Of a stretch of 62,665 nucleotides of DNA, positions 17,981 through 26,960 are shown in pieces. Under the pieces are notes generated by a model. That model was given only the letters and a program-made list of their open reading frames with translations, had not been told where the DNA came from and ran no database searches. How positions within the stretch are numbered: position 1 is the first letter of the stretch; every line of letters begins with the position of its first letter. This DNA is from Gammaproteobacteria bacterium. GTDB taxonomy: Bacteria > Pseudomonadota > Gammaproteobacteria > Pseudomonadales > Azotimanducaceae. A program made the translations under genes and the position numbers. The stretch is from NCBI GenBank assembly GCA_012269545.1, contig JAAXKB010000011.1, positions 1-62,665 on the forward strand, in the 5' to 3' direction.

Positions 17981-18162
17981 GAAAACCCTCCGCTGATTTC
18001 CTATGGTTAAACTGCGAGCCCGTTTGCCATTGTCTCGCGAAACACCCAGATTTCCCACTCAGTCCTGCATGCCGACACGCAAACCGGGACACATGAGAAA
18101 ACCTTGACTCCAACATCGCCTCTAACTCAACCTCTGTCTGTTGTTTTAGCAAGTAATCAATC

Positions 18163-19323
18163 ATGACCAACGGCACCTATTCGTCCGCCAACTGGAATCA
18201 ACCACCGCACAACCGACACAGCTTTCAGCATATATCGTCATTATTCTCTACTCAGACGGTTCATCGGGGCACGGAGCCCGCAGCAGCGTTTGAATACGCA
18301 CTAGAGGACCTGACCCGACTGCCTTATCCAGTGTCGAAAGGTAAGACCGAACCGCTGCAGCATTTCCTCGACAGCAGTTTTACCGACGCATTTTTGGTAC
18401 TCAAAGAGGGGGTCATCGTCACCGAGGAATATCGCAACAACATGCAGGACAGCACGCTGCACTTGCTGAACTCCGTGTCTAAGTCATTTGTCGGCATGCT
18501 TGCGGGCGTTGCTGTTGAGAAGGGCCTGTTAGATACCAGCAAGTATGTATGCGATTACTTACCCGAGCTCGCGGACACCGCATTCCGCGAAACGACGGTA
18601 CAGCACGCGCTGGACATGACCGCCGCAGTTGCCTATTCCGAAGACTACGACAAGCCCACTGACGATTTTTGGCACGAAGCCGCCGTGGTCGGTTGGCGGC
18701 CCGATCTGCGAACGGATACATCACCGGGATCTCTCATTGAGTACTGCAAAGAACGCGGCCAAACCGAGCAATACGAAGGCGAACATTTTCACTACCGAAC
18801 GGTACTGACCAACCTATGTACCGCAGTGATCGAGCGCGCTGCCAACACTCCTTTCTGTGAATACTTTGCGCAGCGACTCTGGCAACCGCTAGGCCCGGAG
18901 CAAGATGCCAGCGTCGTCGCAGATCCCCAGGGCCTTCCTTACATGGGTGCCGGAATGAGCGCCTGCGCGCGCGACTTGGCGCGATTTGGCGAAATGCTGA
19001 GAAATGACGGTTTCTACAACGGCCGGCAAATCCTTCCTGCAAGCTGGGTGCACGATACGCGGCTGGGGAATGATCGTCTGCGTGAATTATTCGCTAACAG
19101 TGACTATCGCGGCCTGCTACCCAATGGCCACTACCGCAATCAAGTGTGGGCAGACCGCGTATCCGATGAACTCATGTGCATCGGTATTCACGGCCAAATC
19201 ATTTACATCAACCGCGCCAAGCAACTGGTCTGCGTCAAACTGTCATCCCACCCGTACCCGACAGACCTCGCGCTCTATGGTGCAACCTACCGGGCCCTAC
19301 GCGCCCTTGCTGCGCAGCTCTGA
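18163..19323 (+). CDS. Serine hydrolase, class C beta-lactamase/NylB-like
   Basis: 386-aa serine hydrolase of the beta-lactamase/6-aminohexanoate-dimer hydrolase group. The nucleophile motif is S104-V-S-K107 (NSVSKSFVG). A Tyr near 222 in HFHYRTVLTN fits the family's second catalytic element, and the C-terminal GIHGQIIYIN matches its third. No signal peptide, so probably cytoplasmic, unlike penicillin-binding relatives. Such enzymes cleave small amides or esters. Its stop TGA is followed at once by the ATG of the next gene, so the two are one operon and may act on the same nitrogenous substrate. Confidence 0.87.
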   Translation: MTNGTYSSANWNQPPHNRHSFQHISSLFSTQTVHRGTEPAAAFEYALEDLTRLPYPVSKGKTEPLQHFLDSSFTDAFLVLKEGVIVTEEYRNNMQDSTLHLLNSVSKSFVGMLAGVAVEKGLLDTSKYVCDYLPELADTAFRETTVQHALDMTAAVAYSEDYDKPTDDFWHEAAVVGWRPDLRTDTSPGSLIEYCKERGQTEQYEGEHFHYRTVLTNLCTAVIERAANTPFCEYFAQRLWQPLGPEQDASVVADPQGLPYMGAGMSACARDLARFGEMLRNDGFYNGRQILPASWVHDTRLGNDRLRELFANSDYRGLLPNGHYRNQVWADRVSDELMCIGIHGQIIYINRAKQLVCVKLSSHPYPTDLALYGATYRALRALAAQL

Positions 19324-21759
19324 ATGACGCGCCCTGACACCACATCTGCCGAAGTCATCGTCATAGGCGGTGGCATCATCGGATGCTCCATTGCCTACCA
19401 TCTGACCCAGCTTGGCGTTTCTGATGTCGTCGTTCTGGAACGCAAAAAACTGACTAGCGGCACGACCTGGCATGCCGCAGGGCTCGTTGCACAACTAAGG
19501 GCTTCGCAAAACATGACGCGCCTGGCTCGCTACTCGGTGGAGCTGTTTGCCGACCTTGCGCGCCAAACTGGGCAAGAGACCGGCTATCAAACAACCGGCT
19601 CCATGACCGTGGCGCTGCACGCTGAACGGCTTGAGGAACTGAAACGCCAAGCTACGATGGCAAACGCCTTTGGTGTGCAATGCGAACTGATCGGTCCAGA
19701 GCATATCCATCAACACTGGCCTGGCATCGAAACCCGCGACGTCTTTGGAGGGGTACTGCTGCCTGGGGACGGTCAAACCAACCCCGTGGACACTACCCTT
19801 GCGCTGGCCAAGGGCGCGCGTCAAGGCGGAGCCCGAATTTTTGAAGACACCAAGGTCGATCGCCTCGCCATAAAACACAACGCTGTGATCGGTGTGTACC
19901 TCGACGATGGCACCCTCATCACGGGTAAGCAGGTCGTTTTGGCTGCGGGTATGTGGTCTCGAGTCTTCGCTGCGCAGCATAATATCCATTTGCCACTGCA
20001 CGCCGCAGAGCACTTTTACTTGGTCACTGAGCCATTGGATACGTTCACTAAAATGCGCCCGACGCTGCGAGTTCCGGATGAGCAGGTTTATTACAAATAC
20101 GATGCAGGCAAACTACTCTTGGGCTGTTTCGAACTAAACGCCAAGCCTTGGGGCATGGACGGAATTCCAGAGGATTTTTGTTTCGATGCGCTGCCAGACG
20201 ACTTCGCCCACTTCGAGCCTTTACTGGATAAGGCCATTGCACGTTTCCCAAAACTCGCAGACGCGGGCATCAGCTTATTTTTTAACGGCCCTGAGAGCTT
20301 CACACCAGACGATCGGTATTTGCTTGGACCAACACCAGAGGCTGAAAATTTGTTTGTCGCCTGCGGCTTCAATTCCATTGGTATCCAATCATCCGGCGGC
20401 GCAGGCAAAGTCTTGGCTGAGTGGATGCGCCAAGGCAAACCGCCCATGGATCTCTGGGATGTTGACGTGCGCCGGACGTTCGTATTCCAGAGCCAATCGG
20501 ATTTTTTATACGAACGCACCAAGGAATCCTTGGGGCTGTTGTACGACATGCACTGGCCACACCGGCAATACGCCACCAGCCGCAACATACGCCTGAGCCC
20601 TCTGCATGACGTGACAACTGCACAAGGTGCCGTGATGGGCGAACTGGCGGGCTGGGAGCGACCCAACTGGTATGCTTTAAGTGAACCCGCTCGCTACGAA
20701 TACACCTATGGCAAACCGAATTGGTTTGAGGCTTGTCAGCGCGAATGCGATGCACTGGCAAACGATGTTGCATTGTTCGACCAGTCGAGTTACCCGATCT
20801 TTCACGTTAGCGGCCCTGAGGCACTGCAATGTTTGCAATACATTTGCGCCAACGACGTGAACGTGCCCGTTGGCAAAATCGTCTATACCCAGTGGTTAAA
20901 TCAAGATGGCGGTATCGAGGCCGACGTCACCATCACCCGCACCGATCACAGCGCGTTCATGGTCGTCAGTGCTTGCGTCAGTGAGCGCAGAGATTGGTTT
21001 TGGTTGATCAAGCACAGTGCCGAATTTGACTGTCTCATTACGCAGGATCAGGACAGCGCAATCATCGGGGTGATGGGGCCGCGTTCGACAGAACTGCTAA
21101 GGCGTATCTGCCACAATCCACTCGCAGTCAGCGAGCTCGCCTATTATGAATCCACCCGCTTGCAGACCGGCGACCTGACCCTGCGGGCGAATCGACTAAG
21201 CTACGTGGGCGAGAGAGGGTACGAACTCTATCTGCCCCGCAGCCAAGCGACCGCCCTATGGCAAAGGCTTTGGACTGCAGGCCAAGCCCTGAACATACAT
21301 GCTGCCGGCTTTCACGCCATGAATGCCTGCCGTATGGAAAAGGGTTTCAGGCATTGGGGCGATGACATACATGATCACATCACACCGCTGCAGGCGGGAT
21401 TGGGCTTTGCCACATCGCAAGACAAAACCTCCTACATCGGCAAAAACACCATCGACCTGCAGCGCGGCATACAAACGCGGCGTTTAGTAAATCTTGCTAT
21501 AGAAGGCGCCGACGCGCCCTTCATGCTGCATGACGAACCGATCTTGAGGAATGGGGAACTCGTAGGCCTGACCACATCCGCGGCTTGGGGACATCGCGTG
21601 GGCAAAAGCCTCGCCATGGCGGAGGTAGGTCGCTCTGATGGCGTCACCGCCGCATGGCTCAACGAGGGACAGTTCGAAGTTGAAGTGGCCCTCAAGCGCT
21701 TCCCGATCACCGTTCAGCTTGGGGCATTTTACGACCCGCGCGGTGAACGAATGCGGTAA
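19324..21759 (+). CDS. Dimethylglycine/sarcosine dehydrogenase-like flavoprotein
   Basis: 811-aa two-domain enzyme: an N-terminal FAD-dependent amine oxidoreductase (about 1-380) and a C-terminal folate-binding GcvT-type domain (about 420-811). Dinucleotide-binding motif [19 protein letters not shown] (11-29). His50 in [10 protein letters not shown] is the residue that carries covalent FAD in dimethylglycine dehydrogenase. Such enzymes oxidise N-methyl amino acids and pass the one-carbon unit to tetrahydrofolate. It begins directly after the stop of the NylB-like gene, which could release the amine substrate. The exact substrate is not readable, since many marine homologues differ in specificity. 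Confidence 0.9.
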   Translation: MTRPDTTSAEVIVIGGGIIGCSIAYHLTQLGVSDVVVLERKKLTSGTTWHAAGLVAQLRASQNMTRLARYSVELFADLARQTGQETGYQTTGSMTVALHAERLEELKRQATMANAFGVQCELIGPEHIHQHWPGIETRDVFGGVLLPGDGQTNPVDTTLALAKGARQGGARIFEDTKVDRLAIKHNAVIGVYLDDGTLITGKQVVLAAGMWSRVFAAQHNIHLPLHAAEHFYLVTEPLDTFTKMRPTLRVPDEQVYYKYDAGKLLLGCFELNAKPWGMDGIPEDFCFDALPDDFAHFEPLLDKAIARFPKLADAGISLFFNGPESFTPDDRYLLGPTPEAENLFVACGFNSIGIQSSGGAGKVLAEWMRQGKPPMDLWDVDVRRTFVFQSQSDFLYERTKESLGLLYDMHWPHRQYATSRNIRLSPLHDVTTAQGAVMGELAGWERPNWYALSEPARYEYTYGKPNWFEACQRECDALANDVALFDQSSYPIFHVSGPEALQCLQYICANDVNVPVGKIVYTQWLNQDGGIEADVTITRTDHSAFMVVSACVSERRDWFWLIKHSAEFDCLITQDQDSAIIGVMGPRSTELLRRICHNPLAVSELAYYESTRLQTGDLTLRANRLSYVGERGYELYLPRSQATALWQRLWTAGQALNIHAAGFHAMNACRMEKGFRHWGDDIHDHITPLQAGLGFATSQDKTSYIGKNTIDLQRGIQTRRLVNLAIEGADAPFMLHDEPILRNGELVGLTTSAAWGHRVGKSLAMAEVGRSDGVTAAWLNEGQFEVEVALKRFPITVQLGAFYDPRGERMR

Positions 21760-21763
21760 GCGA

Positions 21764-23020
21764 CTACCACAGGTCGTACTTTTGCAGTTCGGCCCGGCCC
21801 ACGACCATGTGATGTACCTCGTCCGGGCCGTCGGCAAATCTCAAATGGCGCATGTCGGTATACATCGTTGCCAGCGGTGTCCACTGAGAAATTCCGGTTG
21901 CACCGTGCATCTGTATGGCAGCGTCAATGATGTCGCAGACTTTCTCTGGCACCATCGCCTTAACCGCACTGACATAGACTCGAGCTTCCTTGTTGCCCAG
22001 CACATCCATCGCTTTTGCAGCTTGCAGTACTGCGAGCCGCATCGCGTTAATTTCGATACGCGCGCGTGAGATTACTTCAATGTTCTTGCCCAACTTGGCG
22101 ATGGGCTTGCCAAAAGCAACTCGGCTTCCCGATCGCTTCACCATCAGCTCTAGCGCTTTCTCAGCCTTACCAATGGATCGCATGCAGTGATGGATACGGC
22201 CTGGGCCCAGACGCACCTGAGAAATTTCAAAACCACGCCCCTCGCCAAGCAAAATGTTCTCCTTGGGCACCCTCACATCATTGAACCGAATATGCATGTG
22301 GCCCCGCGGAGCATGATCTTCACCAAAGACTTGCATACCCTCGAGAATTTCCACCCCTTCGGTCTCTGTCGGCACGAGAATCTGCGACTGTTGTTTGCTG
22401 GGGGCGGCGTCAGGGCTTGTCTTAACCATCGTAATCATGACTTTGCAGCGCGGATCACCGGCACCACTGATGTAGAACTTCTCTCCGTTAATGACCCAAT
22501 CATCACCATCAAGCACGGCTTGGGTGCTGATGTTTTTCGCATCCGATGAGGGTAGCGCCGGTTCAGTCATCGCATAAGCAGATCGAATTTCACCGTTCAG
22601 CAATGGCTTGAGCCATTGCTCTTTTTGCTCGGGCGTTCCGACACGCTCAAGCACCTCCATGTTGCCCGTGTCAGGCGCACTGCAGTTCAGCGTCTCCGAC
22701 GCCAGCGGCACCTTGCCCAATTCCGCTGCAATGTAGGCGTAATCCAGATTACTCAAACCCTCACCGGTTTCGGCGTCGGGCAAAAAGAAATTCCACAGGC
22801 CCGATTCCTTGGCTTTGTTCTTGGCGACTTCCAGCAGTTCGAGTTGCCTTGGATGCCAACTCCAACGATCAGCCTTGTCGTTATTCAACGCGTAAAACTC
22901 CTCGACAATGGGTTCCACGTTTTCTGCGATATGACGCTGTACCGCGTCCATCAGCGGCTGGGCCTCAGCCGACATCGCAAGTTCAAACAAATCGCTGTCC
23001 AAATCTACGGCATCACTCAT
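21764..23020 (-). CDS. Acyl-CoA dehydrogenase
   Basis: 418-aa FAD-dependent acyl-CoA dehydrogenase, oxidising an acyl-CoA at C2-C3. ATG 23020 has a strong GGAGAGGAG ribosome site, so the longer frame to 23083 is not used. Family blocks are present: substrate/flavin strand AYAMTEPALPSSDA, VINGEKFYISGAG, and the C-terminal MHGATGISQ and ADGPDEVH motif of the ACAD10/11-like group. It is transcribed away from a second, related dehydrogenase 113 bp upstream. The pair may share a control region and act on related CoA esters. It converges on the preceding flavoprotein gene with only 4 bases between. Confidence 0.93.
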   Translation of the reverse strand: MSDAVDLDSDLFELAMSAEAQPLMDAVQRHIAENVEPIVEEFYALNNDKADRWSWHPRQLELLEVAKNKAKESGLWNFFLPDAETGEGLSNLDYAYIAAELGKVPLASETLNCSAPDTGNMEVLERVGTPEQKEQWLKPLLNGEIRSAYAMTEPALPSSDAKNISTQAVLDGDDWVINGEKFYISGAGDPRCKVMITMVKTSPDAAPSKQQSQILVPTETEGVEILEGMQVFGEDHAPRGHMHIRFNDVRVPKENILLGEGRGFEISQVRLGPGRIHHCMRSIGKAEKALELMVKRSGSRVAFGKPIAKLGKNIEVISRARIEINAMRLAVLQAAKAMDVLGNKEARVYVSAVKAMVPEKVCDIIDAAIQMHGATGISQWTPLATMYTDMRHLRFADGPDEVHHMVVGRAELQKYDLW

Positions 23021-23133
23021 GTTCTTCTCCTCTCCAAGTTTAGGGTTTTCGTCTTTTGTACCTGTTGATTCGAAATGGAACAAGATTGCGTGCTACATTC
23101 TTCTGCTGTTCAAAAACAATCTCGGGGGGGACT

Positions 23134-24363
23134 ATGATCGACTTTACTATTCCAGAAGAAGCCAAGGCAGTTCGCGACAAGGTGAGAGCCTTTGTTCAAG
23201 ACGAGTGCCACCCGGCAGAAGAGACCTGCACCGCCGACAACTTTGACGAAACCCTAGCGGGGTTGCGCAGCAAGGCACGGGCTCAGGGCCTTTGGTGCCC
23301 CTTCGTTCCTGTAGAGCACGGCGGCATGGGGCTACGCCCACTGGCCAACGCATTGGTACAAATGGAACTGGGGGAAAGCTATCTGGGCGCGTTATCGCTG
23401 AATACGCAGGGTCCGGATGACGCCACCATGCTCACACTTCTCGAACACGGTACCGATTTCCAGAAAGAAAAATTTCTGAAGCCGTTACTTAATGGCGAAA
23501 AGCGCATCTGCTATTCCATGACGGAAAAAGCAGCAGGCGCAGACGCAACGGGCATGCAAACCACCGCAGTGCTCGAAGGAGATGAGTGGGTACTCAATGG
23601 TGAAAAGTGGTTCAGCTCTTCCGCCAGCGTGGCGGATATCGCCGTGGTCATGGCAAAAACCGATCCAGACGCGCCGCGTCACGAGCAGTACAGTACATTT
23701 ATTGTCGAGCTGCCCAACCCGGGCTATGAAATCTTGCGCAACATCGAAACCATGCAGCCGCACAGTGACTTAGGCCTCAAATTGGGCGGCAGCCACTCCG
23801 AAATCAAAATCGATAACCTACGCGTGCCTCGAGAAAATATTCTTGGCGGCCAAGGCCAAGGCTTCAACATGGGCCAGCACCGGCTTGCCTATGGCCGGCT
23901 GCGACATGGTATGCACAACGTAGCCATGGCGCAGCGCGCCTTGGACCTCGCAGCTAAGCATGTGGTAGGCCGCAGCACCTTTGGCGAACGTCTGGCGGAT
24001 CGCCAAGGCGTGCGCTGGATGATGGCGGATTGCGCGTCGGAAATTTATAAAGCGCGCCTGATGCTGCTGCACATTGCCTACAAGGCGGAAAATGGCATGG
24101 ATCTGCGTAACGAAAATGGGATCGCCAAAGTCTTCTTGGCAAACATGGTGCATCAGGTTGTCGACACCGCTCTGCAGCTGCATGGCGCACTAGGCTACAG
24201 CCACGATACACCGCTGGCGCGCTGGTATACGGGCATCCGCTCCCAGCGGTTAGTCGATGGGCCAGACGAGGTGCATCGCTGGCGAACCGGGGCCAACGTT
24301 ATCAAGGCCTATGAAAAGTATGGCACCACGGCTTCGGCCTGTGGCGGCGAACTGTTCGACTGA
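23134..24363 (+). CDS. Acyl-CoA dehydrogenase
   Basis: 409-aa FAD-dependent acyl-CoA dehydrogenase. ATG 23134 follows a G-rich ribosome site (GGGGGG); the longer frame from 23056 is rejected. Visible blocks: CYSMTEKAAGADA, WVLNGEKWFSSSAS, LQLHGALGYS and VDGPDEVHR, again the ACAD10/11-like type. Divergent from the related gene at 23020. It differs considerably from its partner in sequence, so the pair is not a recent duplication. Likely role: fatty-acid or other acyl-CoA degradation. Confidence 0.93.
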   Translation: MIDFTIPEEAKAVRDKVRAFVQDECHPAEETCTADNFDETLAGLRSKARAQGLWCPFVPVEHGGMGLRPLANALVQMELGESYLGALSLNTQGPDDATMLTLLEHGTDFQKEKFLKPLLNGEKRICYSMTEKAAGADATGMQTTAVLEGDEWVLNGEKWFSSSASVADIAVVMAKTDPDAPRHEQYSTFIVELPNPGYEILRNIETMQPHSDLGLKLGGSHSEIKIDNLRVPRENILGGQGQGFNMGQHRLAYGRLRHGMHNVAMAQRALDLAAKHVVGRSTFGERLADRQGVRWMMADCASEIYKARLMLLHIAYKAENGMDLRNENGIAKVFLANMVHQVVDTALQLHGALGYSHDTPLARWYTGIRSQRLVDGPDEVHRWRTGANVIKAYEKYGTTASACGGELFD

Positions 24364-24502
24364 GGCGCTCAGATTCGCGCCGCGGCAGGTTGTTCGCCAA
24401 GCCACTCCGGCTTGACTCAGCCGGCCGCGGCCACATGCCCATTGCTCTGCCCCACATCCCAATGTAGCGTTGATCAAAAGTTGACTTTCGGGGCGCTGAG
24501 CA

Positions 24503-25405
24503 ATGAACACAAATTATTGGCTTTACGTACCAGCCTTATTGCTTGGTTTGACTGCCTGTGGGGGCGGAAGCAGCAGCGGCACAGCAGAACCTCAGCCCAC
24601 CAATAGCGCTCCGTCCGTTACCGGCGATGGCTCGGTTTCCGTTAGTGAAAACACCAGCTTGGTACTGGACGTTTCAGCCACTGATCCCGATGGCGATACC
24701 TTGATCTTCACGCTCACAGGCGAAGATGCTGGCCTGTTTGATATTACTGAGGACGGCCAGCTGAATTTTGCTACGGCGCCGGACTTTGAAGCCCCGAGCG
24801 ACGCCGATGGCGATAACGTCTACAGCCTGACCGTTTCCGTTTCAGACGGCACGAGCAACACGTCATTAGATGTCATAGCGGAAGTTATTAACGATGAAGA
24901 CGACGATTTCCAGCTAACCGCCAGCGCGTTCGCTACGGGTACCGTCATTCCGCTGATCAATGCCTGCTCAGCATTGGGCGGAAACAACTACTCCCCACAA
25001 CTCAGTTGGCGCAATGTGCCTGACGACACAGACAGCTTCGCACTCATCATTGATGACGAAACAGCGCCCTGCGGCACAGACGCTGACGCCTGCGTTCACT
25101 GGAATTTATTCAATGTTGACGCCTCCGTTGAGAGCCTGCTTGAGGATGTTGATCCAACCACTCTCGTCGACACGAACGGGGGCGGCAACGCCGTGGAGGG
25201 CCTTACCTACGCTGGCACCAACAACTACGAAGGGCCATGCCCGCCTGGGGGAAACGAGCATACCTATCACTTCGCCCTGTACGCTCTCAGCGAGGATCAG
25301 CCGAATATGACCCGACTCGATGCGCTTACGCGCAGCGAATTTGAAGAAGCCTATTCTGACAACATTCTCGGCCAAGCCAACCTTACCGGGACGTTTTCCG
25401 ATTAG
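24503..25405 (+). CDS. Lipoprotein with cadherin-like and PEBP (YbhB/YbcL) domains
   Basis: 300-aa lipoprotein, lipobox LTAC at Cys19, then a Gly/Ser/Thr/Pro linker. Residues about 38-130 form a cadherin-like calcium-binding repeat (SATDPDGDTLIF, DADGDNVYSL). Residues about 138-300 match the phosphatidylethanolamine-binding protein family: SPQLSWRNVPD, ACVHWNLFN, and Y-x-GPCPPGG followed by HTYHFALYAL. The family's ligand-pocket His residues are present. Extra cysteines (e.g. near 155, 193, 198, 247) suggest disulfides. It is probably displayed on the outer membrane. The domain pairing is unusual. The 139 bp before it hold no other gene. Confidence 0.88.
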   Translation: MNTNYWLYVPALLLGLTACGGGSSSGTAEPQPTNSAPSVTGDGSVSVSENTSLVLDVSATDPDGDTLIFTLTGEDAGLFDITEDGQLNFATAPDFEAPSDADGDNVYSLTVSVSDGTSNTSLDVIAEVINDEDDDFQLTASAFATGTVIPLINACSALGGNNYSPQLSWRNVPDDTDSFALIIDDETAPCGTDADACVHWNLFNVDASVESLLEDVDPTTLVDTNGGGNAVEGLTYAGTNNYEGPCPPGGNEHTYHFALYALSEDQPNMTRLDALTRSEFEEAYSDNILGQANLTGTFSD

Positions 25406-25413
25406 GCCGACGG

Positions 25414-26007
25414 CTAGCGAGCCGCCCGGATCATCGGATGCACCGGAGGAGAGTTTTCGGTTTGAATTCGACCCATGATTTCAAATCCATGACGCTCGTA
25501 GAGGGATATATTGGCCGGATTTGAAGACTCCAGATAGGCCGGCAAACCCTGCTCGTCACACAGGGCCAGAGCATGTTTCATCAGTTCGGCTCCCAGACCA
25601 CGACCCTGATGATGAGGATCCACACCGATCAGCGGCAAGTACCAACATGGCTCTTCCGGGTGGTAACTTTGCATTTGCGCCAAAACACTGCCCACCTCTT
25701 CGATACGATCGGCAGGGACTACTTGAGCCAAACCCTCAGACAGACTGTCATCGCCGTCATCGTGGTCGTGACCCGGCGGTATCCAAAGCGCCGCGCCGCC
25801 AAAGTCGGCAATCTGAAACGCGGTACCCGCCTCGAAAGCCGCCCCGCCGAATGCATCAAACAGCGCCGCCGCGTTGGTCAGATAGCTGTCCGCCTTTGGC
25901 ATCATCCAGCGGGTGAAGGGGTCAGCTGCAAATGCTGCAACAATCGTATTCAAACCGGCAGCACGCTCGGTCAGAGCCACTACTTCCACTGAGGGCCTGT
26001 CACTCAC
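25414..26007 (-). CDS. GNAT family N-acetyltransferase
   Basis: 197-aa acetyltransferase. The acetyl-CoA binding loop is GVDPHHQGRGLGAEL (about residues 129-143), and the C-terminal block YLESSNPANISLYERHGF is typical of GNAT enzymes that act on small amines or antibiotics. Translation starts at GTG 26007, with AAGGAGA five bases upstream. An acidic His/Asp stretch (PGHDHDDGDD) lies mid-protein. It stands alone, convergent with the PEBP lipoprotein gene. Substrate unknown. Confidence 0.88.
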   Translation of the reverse strand: MSDRPSVEVVALTERAAGLNTIVAAFAADPFTRWMMPKADSYLTNAAALFDAFGGAAFEAGTAFQIADFGGAALWIPPGHDHDDGDDSLSEGLAQVVPADRIEEVGSVLAQMQSYHPEEPCWYLPLIGVDPHHQGRGLGAELMKHALALCDEQGLPAYLESSNPANISLYERHGFEIMGRIQTENSPPVHPMIRAAR

Positions 26008-26076
26008 TCGTCTCTCCTTTGTTCATCTTTTTGTTGTTCTGAGCTTGCGCGCATGTTGACTGTGCCTGCTGCGAAT

Positions 26077-26799
26077 TTAAAGGGTTAAACGCCAACCATT
26101 ATCTTTCAACCACTGCCGGTTCGACCGATACTGCGGATCAACCCGCTCAACCTCAGACCAAAAACGTAGGCTATGGTTCATTTCATGCAAATGACAAAGC
26201 TCGTGAATCACGACGTAATCCATGATGTGAATCGGCGCATGAATCAACCGCCAATTCAGTTGAATGCTGCCATCGGCTTTACAACTGCCCCAACGTGCTC
26301 GGTAGTCCTTGATCTGGATGATGCTCGGGTGGACCCCCACCTTTTGCTTATAAACATCGACGCAAAAATGCAGTTCTTGCACAGCGCGAGCGAACAGCCA
26401 CTGTTCGACCAGTGCCCTGCGCTGTTCGGGCTCAGCGCGCACTGCGTTGGGACCGCGGATAATCAGGCGGCCCGATTCTTCGGCCACGCCCATTTGCGGA
26501 TCTTCACGCAGCTCCAGCGGCATCTGACGACCTTGCACCAGAATCCGACTGCCATTATCCAAATGTTCGCCGTGCTGTTCTTGGGCGGCTATGGCCTGAC
26601 GCTTTTGCTCGGCAACTTGGCGTTTTCGCTGAACCCAATCGCTTTTTTCCGCGATGAGTTCTCGGATACGGTCTTGCGGCAAGTTCTCTGGCACCCGCAC
26701 CGAGACACCGCTCAGATCCACCTTTATCGCAACTGTTTTGCGACGGGCTGAACGGATGATAGTCACCTCAAAATTATCGAACACGAGTCTCTCTGCCAT
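26077..26799 (-). CDS. YgjP-like (DUF45) zinc metallopeptidase
   Basis: 240-aa predicted zinc protease of the YgjP/M48-related family. The metal-binding motif HELCHLHEMNH lies near residues 197-207, followed by the FW pair seen in this family, and RWGSCKADGSIQLNWRL just before it is the family's other signature. A basic, helical middle region (about 50-80) may form a coiled coil. No signal peptide, so cytoplasmic. Single-gene unit, divergent from the S41 lipoprotein gene. Physiological substrates of this family are poorly known. Confidence 0.9.
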   Translation of the reverse strand: MAERLVFDNFEVTIIRSARRKTVAIKVDLSGVSVRVPENLPQDRIRELIAEKSDWVQRKRQVAEQKRQAIAAQEQHGEHLDNGSRILVQGRQMPLELREDPQMGVAEESGRLIIRGPNAVRAEPEQRRALVEQWLFARAVQELHFCVDVYKQKVGVHPSIIQIKDYRARWGSCKADGSIQLNWRLIHAPIHIMDYVVIHELCHLHEMNHSLRFWSEVERVDPQYRSNRQWLKDNGWRLTL

Positions 26800-26960
26800 G
26801 CCACCATTGTGGACGTAATTCCTTGTCAGGGGTTATCGTTCTGTTGTGCTTTTTTGCATCCGAATGCCAACCCCATCAAACCGACCAGACGATCGATTTG
26901 ATATCGTGCAGAGATTGCGCTATCACGCTGAAACACGCTTTGATCCGGCAGAGAAGTTTT

